Shown here: positions 1 to 5,871 of the stretch, in pieces
How positions within the stretch are numbered: position 1 is the first letter of the stretch
Layout of the letters: every line of letters begins with the position of its first letter
Assembly: GCA_017632695.1 (NCBI GenBank)
Contig: JAGBQS010000252.1
Location: forward strand, 1-6,395
Direction: 5' to 3'
DNA length: 6,395 bases
From: Bacteroidales bacterium
GTDB taxonomy: Bacteria; Bacteroidota; Bacteroidia; Bacteroidales; UBA3663
Made by a program: the position numbers and the translations under genes
Notes under the pieces: generated by a model
Database searches by the model: none
Told to the model about the DNA's origin: nothing
The model's input: the letters and a program-made list of their open reading frames with translations, nothing else

Positions 1-3
1 CTC

Positions 4-72
4 GCTTTGTTTCGGAACAAAGACACCAATTCAATTGAATTTCTTGCTTTGTATCCATACAAAGGTACCAAT
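4..72. repeat. Two 27-bp direct repeats, each an inverted repeat
   Basis: Copy 1 (4-30) and copy 2 (46-72) match at 21 of 27 positions and lie 42 bp apart start to start, about four helical turns. Each holds a perfect palindrome: CTTTGTT-TCGG-AACAAAG at 5-22 and CTTTGTAT-CC-ATACAAAG at 47-64. Both are followed by a segment ending ACCAAT. One difference is a compensated pair, T-A in copy 1 becoming A-T in copy 2, so symmetry is kept although the bases changed. That suggests paired binding sites or structured leader elements for a leftward gene outside the window. The repeats are seen directly; the function is inferred. Confidence 0.6.
28..41. repeat. 14-bp perfect palindrome between the two repeats
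   Basis: AATTCAATTGAATT reads identically on both strands and lies between the palindromes of the two 27-bp copies, overlapping the last three bases of copy 1. It is AT-rich, so chance is possible, but its central position makes a composite operator plausible. Confidence 0.5.
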
Positions 73-91
73 CCAAAAGTTTCAGTCCAAA
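60..91 (-). promoter_or_regulatory. Candidate leftward promoter, proximal
   Basis: Read on the minus strand, 67-60 is TACCTTTG, a full match to the Bacteroidetes -7 consensus TAnnTTTG. A TTTG at 91-88 lies 20 bp upstream, a suitable position for the -33 element. The -7 box overlaps the right arm of the palindrome at 47-64, so a protein bound there would compete with RNA polymerase. The gene it would drive is beyond the left edge. The motifs are visible; promoter activity is inferred. Confidence 0.45.
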
Positions 92-139
92 AATGTTAGG
101 CGGAAGCAACTTTTTCCTAAAAATATGTCATTTCAGGCG

Positions 140-172
140 CAAATATATAAATCCGGAACAATTTATTTCAAA
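140..172 (-). promoter_or_regulatory. Candidate leftward promoter, distal
   Basis: On the minus strand 147-140 reads TATATTTG followed by CGCC, the same context as the promoter at 907-914 (TATCTTTG then CGCC). A TTTG at 172-169 sits 21 bp upstream as a possible -33 element. A transcript from here would run left through the palindrome cluster as its 5' leader. Motif match only. Confidence 0.45.
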
Positions 173-201
173 TCCGATACATTTGCATTCATGTTTCAAA
201 T

Positions 202-432
202 TTGCAGTTTCATGCAACATCTAGCATTCAGATTAACCCATTCCGTGCATACTTGACTGCTGAAGGTGCAGGTGCACGTCTGGCAATCGAATTTTCCGAC
301 GAAGTTACCGGTATCGAGGAAATCGCTTCTGCAAATGCTGAAGGTCGCGCCTTCAACCTCGCAGGTCAGCGTGTGGCTAATCCTACCAAGGGTCTGTACA
401 TACAGAACGGCAAGAAAGTACTGGTAAAATAA
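202..432 (+). pseudogene. Remnant of secreted protein: C-terminal tail only
   Basis: The reading frame ends in a tail typical of secreted Prevotella/Bacteroidales proteins: a beta-strand segment around FRAYLTAEGAGARLAIEF, then GIEEI, then NLAGQRV, KGLYI and a final NGKKVLVK. These tails normally end proteins of several hundred residues, yet here only about 70 residues remain. The frame is open from 151 after a TAA at 148-150, but has no in-frame ATG; TTG at 202 is the only common alternative start. The preceding DNA is AT-rich and promoter-like and faces left. The coding similarity seems to begin near 211-230. The surviving part has no stop or frameshift and keeps the consensus, suggesting a fairly recent deletion or rearrangement (or an assembly join). 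An expressed short protein is less likely. The parent function cannot be told from the tail; its general form resembles the C-terminal tail of the GH98 protein downstream. Confidence 0.6.
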
Positions 433-464
433 AGAGAAATAATAACACCCTAAAATTTGAATTT

Positions 465-632
465 ATGAAAAAGACATATATTTGCCCAAACACGCTGGTA
501 GTCGTTGTTGATGCTCAGCTCCCATTGGCAAGTAGCCCTAAGGGTACAGGTGTATTCGGTGGTAGTGCAGACGGCAGCAAGCCCGTTCTCGCACCTCGTA
601 GCTCCGATTGGAATGACTACGAAGAAAATTAA
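465..632 (+). CDS. Small Bacteroidales hypothetical protein (55 aa)
   Basis: This ATG frame encodes 55 residues beginning MKKTYICPNTLVVVVDAQLP and ending SSDWNDYEEN before TAA. I recognise the pattern (MKK.Y..P...VV, then a Leu-Ala-Ser-Ser segment, a Gly/Ser-rich middle and an acidic Trp-containing end) as typical of many short unnamed proteins in Prevotella and Bacteroides; no function is known to me. There is no clear signal peptide or transmembrane helix, only a short hydrophobic run LVVVV. It starts 32 bp after the stop of the tail remnant and follows an AT-rich leader (TTTGAATTT) without Shine-Dalgarno, normal for the phylum. A strong hairpin terminator follows 16 bp after its stop, so it is the last gene of a transcription unit whose upstream part seems lost. 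A peptide precursor role is possible but unproven. Confidence 0.7.
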   Translation: MKKTYICPNTLVVVVDAQLPLASSPKGTGVFGGSADGSKPVLAPRSSDWNDYEEN

Positions 633-648
633 GTTTATTTAGATGGTT

Positions 649-680
649 GGGAGCCCCGCGTGGCGGGACTCCCGTTATTT
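649..680 (+). terminator. Terminator of the small-protein gene
   Basis: The stem GGGAG-C-CCCGC pairs with GCGGG-A-CTCCC (one C/A mismatch) around a GTG loop at 660-662, followed by GTTATTT. It lies 16 bp after the stop codon at 632. The T-tract is modest, but stem strength and position support rho-independent termination. Confidence 0.7.
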
Positions 681-712
681 CGATTCAAATGCGCTTTGCG
701 CCTTATAATATC

Positions 713-748
713 CCTTTTTACGATACGAATGTCATTTATGTAAAAAGG
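713..748. repeat. 9-bp inverted repeat with 18-nt loop
   Basis: CCTTTTTAC at 713-721 and GTAAAAAGG at 740-748 are perfect reverse complements. It lies between two terminators in non-coding DNA. It could be an RNA hairpin or a protein-binding site; nothing in the sequence decides. Neither arm overlaps an open reading frame I would call a gene. Confidence 0.4.
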
Positions 749-768
749 CTCAACTATTATTATTTCAC

Positions 769-800
769 GCCCTGCAAGAAAAACTTGCGGGGCTTTTTGT
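769..800 (+). terminator. Second rho-independent terminator
   Basis: GCCCTGCAAG pairs with CTTGCGGGGC (ten pairs including one T-G wobble) around an AAAAA loop, followed directly by TTTTTGT. This is a textbook intrinsic terminator on the plus strand, with a better T-tract than the hairpin at 649-673. No gene ends just before it, so it is either a back-up for the first terminator or the 3' end of a short non-coding transcript. Confidence 0.8.
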
Positions 801-849
801 GACCTATCCGAAACAGCGAGTTACAAAATCAGTATCAAAAACGGGCATG

Positions 850-885
850 TTTCGATTTTGTATTTACTATGTTTCAAAATCGAAA
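850..885. promoter_or_regulatory. 11-bp perfect inverted repeat, candidate operator
   Basis: TTTCGATTTTG at 850-860 and CAAAATCGAAA at 875-885 are exact reverse complements separated by 14 bp. A further half-site CAAAATC lies at 824-830. The palindrome ends about 21 bp before the -7 box of the GH98 promoter, where the -33 region or an activator site would lie. As it is upstream of the expected transcription start, a DNA-binding site is more likely than an RNA hairpin. The regulator is not encoded in this window as far as can be seen. Confidence 0.55.
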
Positions 886-920
886 GAAGGATATATTTAT
901 AATGTGTATCTTTGCGCCGT
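883..920 (+). promoter_or_regulatory. Promoter of the GH98 gene
   Basis: TATCTTTG at 907-914 matches the Bacteroidetes -7 consensus TAnnTTTG exactly and is followed by CGCC, so transcription should start near 918-922, giving a leader of about 35-40 nt before the ATG at 957. At the expected -33 distance there is no TTTG, only a GAAAGAAGG-like stretch, which suggests a weak or activator-dependent promoter using the adjacent inverted repeat. The leader is A/T-rich with no Shine-Dalgarno motif. Confidence 0.7.
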
Positions 921-956
921 AAATAGTAATGTAGGCTTAAAAATCTAACTCAAACA

Positions 957-3900
957 ATGATTAAAAACCTTTATCGCATCTGTCTGCTGTGCCTATTGCT
1001 CACAGTTGTACAGTTCTCGACGGCTCAGGAACGCCGTCCCATCGACAACCGCCACCCCATGTGGCTTGTTCACATTGACGTCTGGAATTCTGCAGATCCG
1101 CAGAAGATAATCGACCTGATTCCATACGACATCAAGCCATACGTTGTGCTGAACCTCTCGCTGTCATGCCAGTTCGATACACAGACCGGTATGTACCGCA
1201 TGCCGCGTAATGCCGTCCGTACCTACAAGTCGTGGGCATCGGTTTGCCAGGCAAACAACATGTGGTTTACCTGCCAGCCTGCTTCAGGCGGCCACACTCA
1301 CATTCAGGACAACGACCTTGAGACCTTCGAATATTTCTTCAAGACCTACCCGAACTTCCTCGGCTGGAACTACGCCGAACAGTTCTGGGCATTCGGCGAT
1401 GCAGGCGACCTCAGTTCCATGACCAAAGAGAGCCGCTGGGCACTGTTTGCCAACCTGGTGGAGATGTCGCACAAATACGGAGGCTTCCTCACCGTCAGCT
1501 GGTGCGGCGGCATCTATCATTTCGACACCGACCCGCTGGCCGAGCTGAAGACCGACAAGAACTTCCTGGAAGCTTGCAAGAAATACCCGGAAGCCATCGT
1601 ATTCCTTTATAAGTACACACACTGCAGCAGCTTCTACAACAACGAATCCGTCTGCTTCGGTCCTTTCGTTTCGGGTCTGACCAAGAACTACGGCGTTCGC
1701 TACGACAACTGCGGTTGGAACGACATGCTGACTAAGGTTTTGGGCAAGGACAACGGCAAGAAGTACCCGGGTTCAGCCGGTATCGGTACCGTTATGGAAC
1801 AGACCTGCGTGAACGGCGGTGCTGTGTGGGACGGTCCTGAGCTGATTTGGACCGAGGACTTCCAGAACCTCAATGATACGTACGTGGACGGCTATACCTG
1901 CCGCAACTGGGGAACGTTCGATAACTTCAAGGGCATCTGGCTCGACATGTGGCGCCGCATCACCGACGGTACGATGTACATCCCGTCGCGTGAAGAAGTA
2001 GTAGGCAATATCAAAGCCATCATCCTGCACGATTCGGACAACGACTTCAAGGTACCTGATGCCTTGTACGATGGTCTGTATGCCGTGAAGGATCCCGCCA
2101 ACATCGGTGACGGTCGCTGGGAGAACAACGCCTGGTACCTGAAATCTACGGGCCGTTACGGTGCCATCCCGATGGCAAGCGGCGTGTACGACGATATCGC
2201 CAAAGCCATCCCCGTAAAGATCAAGAAGTCGCAATACAGTTCGCGCTGGGGCAACCAGACTACCAAGGTAAACGAGTTCAATAGCCTCTACCCTGAGGTC
2301 AGCACCGGCGACCTCTACGTAAACCGCTACCGCAACCAGCTGGTTACCTATACACCATACACCTATTTCAACAAGAAGAAGACTGCTTCGGCTGAACTTC
2401 CGTTGCTCTACAATACCTGCGATTCGCTCCGGCTCACTTACAACCTGCTCTCAAGCGGCATCATTCGCGAGTACGAAGATCACATCGACTTCTACCTGAA
2501 CAACTACCGCAGCGATACAACCACTGTTCGGACTGATAAGATTGTCATTGTGGGCGTGAATGCCGAGCCTACCTATAAGCTCACCAAGCCTACCACCAAT
2601 GCAACTGATCATTCGGCAGAAATCGGCAAGAACTACGATGCCGAAAACCGCACCTTCACCTTCACCGTGCGCCACATGGGTCCTGCCATTGTACGCGTTG
2701 ATTGCTCCGGTTCTGGTACCGACCGTCTCACCGACGTTCTGCCATCCGAAGCACTGGGCCAGCCGCAACAGCCGGAGAAGTTCACAGGCAAGGTAATCAT
2801 CGAAGCCGAGAACATGGATCGCAAGAATGCCAGCGTAGCCCTCACCCATTCGGGCTGGTGGGCACAGGACCTGAACGACTTTGCCGGTATGGGTTACATT
2901 GAGACTCAGGCATCGTCCTCCTGTGCACTCCGCTGCAACGTAAAACTGGGCAAGGCCGGCAAGTACAAAATCCGTGTGCGCTACTGCAAGAGCAGCAAGG
3001 CCGGCAAAATGTCGGTGGCTACCAACGGAAAGACCCTGAACCTCGACTTTGAGCAGGTTGACATCAACGACTGGCGCGAGGCTGTGGTTACCATGCAGAT
3101 GAAGTCGGGTGTCAATACCGTGGTATTCCAGAACACCGGTGCCATCCAGATGTATATCGATCAGGTTATCTTCGAACCTTCCACCGCAGAACCTGAGCAG
3201 TTCCGTGTGAAGATACGTACTGCCGACTTCGGTACTGTTACAGCCGATGTTGATTCGGCTGCTGCAGGACAGACCGTTCACCTCACCATCCAGCCGGATA
3301 ACGGCTACGGCATTCAGACCCTGAAGGTTGTTAACTCCATCTTCTTCACCCAAGGCAAGACCATTCCGGTTGAGGCCGATGCTACCGAAGTGGAATTCAC
3401 GATGCCGGACGACAACGTTACCATCCAGCCTGTATTCTACGATATGGCGGCCGTTTATAACCTCGACTTTACCGACGTAGCCAGCGGTGCCCTGCCAGAA
3501 GGCTGGCGTACCACCGACGGTACCGATGTACGCAACTACCCAAGCCAGAACGGATCAGGCCCACGCACCTTTACCGGCATGACGGGTTATCAGGGCAAGG
3601 CGCTCTACTGGCGCAACACCAGTGCCGAATACGGCCGACTCACCAACTATCCGCTTACGCTCGATCCTGGCAACTACGAACTGGTATATGCCATGGCAGC
3701 CTGGAAGGGAACGCCACAGTATCAGGCTAACATCCTGACCGGTAACAACGGCACCTTCGCTTCGTCCGGAATCCTTACAGCTGCTCCGAACGTGAACGGA
3801 AACTCTGCCGGCGATTTCTCAGCAGCCGAACGTCAGACGCTGTCCTTCGAAGTCAGAGCACGCGGCAAGTACATCATCCAGTTTGTTGATAAGACCAGTG

Positions 3901-4103
3901 CCGGAGGCATGCACGAGTTCCTGCTGGCAGAATGCCGTCTGCGTAACCTGAGTCTCATCTCCGGCATCACAACCGTCGATGCTGAGAAAGGCATGGCTGA
4001 AGGAATCTACAGCCCGACCGGCATCCGTCGCGAACAGCTCCAGCCAGGTCTGAACATCGTAGTTGATGCCGATGGCAACTCGCGCAAGGTTATGGTTAGA
4101 TAA
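957..4103 (+). CDS. Secreted multimodular glycoside hydrolase family 98 enzyme
   Basis: The 1048 residues begin with a Sec signal peptide (basic start, hydrophobic core about 8-20, likely cut after STA at 21-23). The GH98 catalytic domain spans about 28-345, recognised by HPMWLVHIDVWN (33-44), NLSLSCQF, CQPASGGHTHIQD (106-118), NYAEQFW (138-144), VRYDNCGW (247-254) and WDGPELIW (291-298). GH98 enzymes invert: E141 is the likely acid and D250 one base, the other being among E281, E295 or E300. The GH98 C-terminal domain spans about 350-590 (DHIDFYLNNYR at 508-518). Next come a CBM35-like module (612-741, EAENM to YIDQVIFEP), an InlB-like bacterial repeat (748-829), a jelly-roll-like module (833-998) and a tail (1003-1048) resembling sorting tails. 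GH98 activities are blood-group endo-beta-galactosidase and endo-xylanase; the choice cannot be made here. It is secreted or surface-displayed. It is monocistronic with its own promoter, and no SusC/SusD pair is visible. GH98 assignment is strong, substrate open. Confidence 0.9.
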   Translation: MIKNLYRICLLCLLLTVVQFSTAQERRPIDNRHPMWLVHIDVWNSADPQKIIDLIPYDIKPYVVLNLSLSCQFDTQTGMYRMPRNAVRTYKSWASVCQANNMWFTCQPASGGHTHIQDNDLETFEYFFKTYPNFLGWNYAEQFWAFGDAGDLSSMTKESRWALFANLVEMSHKYGGFLTVSWCGGIYHFDTDPLAELKTDKNFLEACKKYPEAIVFLYKYTHCSSFYNNESVCFGPFVSGLTKNYGVRYDNCGWNDMLTKVLGKDNGKKYPGSAGIGTVMEQTCVNGGAVWDGPELIWTEDFQNLNDTYVDGYTCRNWGTFDNFKGIWLDMWRRITDGTMYIPSREEVVGNIKAIILHDSDNDFKVPDALYDGLYAVKDPANIGDGRWENNAWYLKSTGRYGAIPMASGVYDDIAKAIPVKIKKSQYSSRWGNQTTKVNEFNSLYPEVSTGDLYVNRYRNQLVTYTPYTYFNKKKTASAELPLLYNTCDSLRLTYNLLSSGIIREYEDHIDFYLNNYRSDTTTVRTDKIVIVGVNAEPTYKLTKPTTNATDHSAEIGKNYDAENRTFTFTVRHMGPAIVRVDCSGSGTDRLTDVLPSEALGQPQQPEKFTGKVIIEAENMDRKNASVALTHSGWWAQDLNDFAGMGYIETQASSSCALRCNVKLGKAGKYKIRVRYCKSSKAGKMSVATNGKTLNLDFEQVDINDWREAVVTMQMKSGVNTVVFQNTGAIQMYIDQVIFEPSTAEPEQFRVKIRTADFGTVTADVDSAAAGQTVHLTIQPDNGYGIQTLKVVNSIFFTQGKTIPVEADATEVEFTMPDDNVTIQPVFYDMAAVYNLDFTDVASGALPEGWRTTDGTDVRNYPSQNGSGPRTFTGMTGYQGKALYWRNTSAEYGRLTNYPLTLDPGNYELVYAMAAWKGTPQYQANILTGNNGTFASSGILTAAPNVNGNSAGDFSAAERQTLSFEVRARGKYIIQFVDKTSAGGMHEFLLAECRLRNLSLISGITTVDAEKGMAEGIYSPTGIRREQLQPGLNIVVDADGNSRKVMVR

Positions 4104-4162
4104 CTTCATAACCCCACCCCGGAGTTACCCGTCCAAGATATTGGGCGAATAATCACAAAACA

Positions 4163-4195
4163 AGCGTGCTACTCTTACCGGGTAGCACGCTATAT
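4163..4195. terminator. Bidirectional terminator between convergent genes
   Basis: AGCGTGCTAC at 4163-4172 pairs perfectly with GTAGCACGCT at 4182-4191, and two more pairs (one T-G) can close the loop. On the minus strand it is followed by TGTTTTGTG, a usable T-tract for the FAD-oxidoreductase operon; on the plus strand by ATATTTATAAT, weaker but U-rich. It lies between stop codons at 4103 and 4241 of facing genes. Confidence 0.75.
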
Positions 4196-4216
4196 TTATA
4201 ATAGGTATGACCGATT

Positions 4217-4241
4217 GCCGTCCGCAACGTAACGGAACGGC
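4217..4241 (-). other. Stem-loop at the 3' end of the oxidoreductase gene
   Basis: GCCGTCCG (4217-4224) pairs with CGG-A-ACGGC (4233-4241) with one bulged A, around the loop CAACGTAA. The stem touches the stop codon (TAG, 4243-4241 on the minus strand). There is no T-tract after it, so it is not a terminator by itself; it may stabilise the mRNA end or be chance. Confidence 0.35.
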
Positions 4242-5860
4242 TATAACTGTGCTGCAAGTGCCTCGGCACAACGCTCTCCGTCCATGGCGGCACTGACGAT
4301 GCCTCCGGCAAAACCGGCACCTTCGCCACATGGATAAAGACCGGCTATGGAAGGATGACAGAACAGGTCGCGGTCGCGCGGAATGCGCACTGGCGACGAA
4401 GTACGAGTTTCGGCTGCCATCAGTACGGCCTCGTTGGTCAGGAATCCGTGTGCGCTGCGTCCGAAAACCTCGAAACCCGCCCGCAGACGACTGCTGATGA
4501 AGTGCGGCATCCAGAAATGGAGCGGAGAAGCCAAGACGCCTGGCGTGTAAGAAACTGCCGGCAAATCGGCCGAAAGACGTCCTCGGACAAAATCTATCAT
4601 CCGCTGGGCAGGTGCCACCTGCTTCTGTCCTCCGTTCAGCCACGCATTCCGTTCAATATGTTCCTGCAACGCCATTCCTGCCAAAGGAGAATCGGACTTC
4701 AGCGCCTCGCCCATCGAATCGAGGAATGTGCATGTAGGCAACTCTGGGAAGATGCCTTCGCCCAGTAAGACGGGCATATCTTCCGGACGGATCTCGACCA
4801 CCATCGCGGCATTGGCCCATCGGCCGGCACGTGCAGAAGCCGACATGCCGTTCACCACCACCTGTTGCGGACCCGTAGCGCTTGGCACGACCACACCACC
4901 GGGACACATACAGAACGAATAGACGCCCCGCCCCGCAGACTGCGCCACAAAACTGTAGGCAGCTGCTGGCAGCCAGGCACCCCTGCCCTCCTTGTTATGA
5001 TATTGGATCTGATCGATGAGTTGCTGCGGATGTTCGAGGCGAACGCCCATGGCCAAACCTTTCTGTTCGATGGGTATGTGCTCGCGATAAAGCATCCGGT
5101 AAACGTCGCGTGCCGAATGACCCGTAGCCAGAATGACGGGTCCCATAAATTCCTGTCCGCGATTGGTGCCCACTCCCACCACACGCTGTCCCTGCAGCAG
5201 CAGACGGTCCACCACAGTCTCGAAATGAATCTCTCCGCCACAGCGCAGAATTTCGTTGCGGATGTTGGCAATAACAGCCGGCAGCTTATCGGTTCCGATG
5301 TGTGGGTGTGCAGCATCGAGGATACCGGTATCGGCCCCAAACTGGCAGAGGCGTTCCAGGACACCGGTCACGTTACCGCGTTTCTTGCTACGCGTAAACA
5401 GCTTGCCGTCGGAAAACGCACCGGCTCCACCTTCGCCGAAACAGAAATTACTTTCAGGATCGACCTGCTGCGTGCGGCTAATCTGAGCCACATCTCGCCG
5501 GCGGTCCGTTACATTGCGTCCGCGCTCGATGACAACAGGCTTGATGCCGCACTCAATCAGCTTCAAGGCAGCAAAGAGACCGCCTGGACCCAAGCCTACC
5601 ACTACGGCCTGCTTCGATCCGTCCACCTCCCGATACTGTTTCGGTTCGAAAAGCGTCTGCGGCGGTTCCTCATTAATATATACATCCAAATCGAGCTGGA
5701 TCATCACCTGCCGTTGTCTGGCGTCGATGCTACTGTGTAGCGTGCGGATGCCGCGCAACGCCTTTGGCTGAATGGCATTTTGCTGTGCTATCTCGGCTTC
5801 GAGTTTCTGCGGATCGGCCCACACTTCTGGCCGCACACGTATCTTAATGTTCTTTATCAT
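4241..5860 (-). CDS. FAD-dependent oxidoreductase, COG2509 type
   Basis: The 539-residue product resembles the uncharacterised FAD-dependent dehydrogenases of COG2509. An N-terminal alpha/beta region (about 1-65, with LHSSIDARQRQVMIQLDLDV) precedes a Rossmann dinucleotide-binding fold: AVVVGLGPGG (85-94) ending in an acidic strand end IERG (111-114) expected to hold the FAD ribose. The signature CFGEGGAGAFSDGKLFTR (140-157) is characteristic of this family. ILATGHSARDVYRML follows mid-protein, and the C-terminal PCGEGAGFAGGIVSAAMDG contacts FAD in related enzymes. There is no signal peptide, so it is cytoplasmic. Substrate and electron acceptor are unknown for the family. Length agrees with Bacteroidales relatives, and ATG at 5860 fits the family N-terminus. 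It starts 11 bp after the stop of the RapZ-domain gene, so both are probably co-transcribed; a hairpin at 4163-4191 ends the unit. Confidence 0.85.
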   Translation of the reverse strand: MIKNIKIRVRPEVWADPQKLEAEIAQQNAIQPKALRGIRTLHSSIDARQRQVMIQLDLDVYINEEPPQTLFEPKQYREVDGSKQAVVVGLGPGGLFAALKLIECGIKPVVIERGRNVTDRRRDVAQISRTQQVDPESNFCFGEGGAGAFSDGKLFTRSKKRGNVTGVLERLCQFGADTGILDAAHPHIGTDKLPAVIANIRNEILRCGGEIHFETVVDRLLLQGQRVVGVGTNRGQEFMGPVILATGHSARDVYRMLYREHIPIEQKGLAMGVRLEHPQQLIDQIQYHNKEGRGAWLPAAAYSFVAQSAGRGVYSFCMCPGGVVVPSATGPQQVVVNGMSASARAGRWANAAMVVEIRPEDMPVLLGEGIFPELPTCTFLDSMGEALKSDSPLAGMALQEHIERNAWLNGGQKQVAPAQRMIDFVRGRLSADLPAVSYTPGVLASPLHFWMPHFISSRLRAGFEVFGRSAHGFLTNEAVLMAAETRTSSPVRIPRDRDLFCHPSIAGLYPCGEGAGFAGGIVSAAMDGERCAEALAAQL

Positions 5861-5871
5861 TATCGGAGGAT

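Noticed and set aside
4..72. Short CRISPR-like array
   Set aside because: Only two diverged copies with a 15-bp gap that itself contains a palindrome, and no cas genes; this is not a CRISPR array.
178..185. Rightward TACATTTG -7-like box before the tail remnant
   Set aside because: It fits TAnnTTTG but has no TTTG at the -33 distance and lies in AT-rich DNA where the motif arises easily; it is too weak to list as a promoter.
181..219. Imperfect tandem duplication of an ATTTGCA...CATG unit
   Set aside because: Only short blocks match between the two units (starting at 181 and 200) and the spacing of the second block differs; this is compatible with low-complexity AT-rich sequence.
35..256. 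73-codon plus-strand frame over the AT-rich left region
   Set aside because: The translation has no family resemblance, crosses the palindrome and promoter motifs, and overlaps the recognised tail frame in a different phase.
2451..3353. 300-codon open frame on the minus strand inside the GH98 gene
   Set aside because: It lies wholly antisense to well-supported CBM35 and GH98 coding sequence, its translation shows no recognisable family, and long antisense frames are common opposite GC-biased coding DNA.
4865..5740. 291-codon open frame on the plus strand opposite the FAD oxidoreductase
   Set aside because: It is antisense to conserved FAD-binding motifs, has no promoter or recognisable domain, and is explained by codon bias of the real gene.
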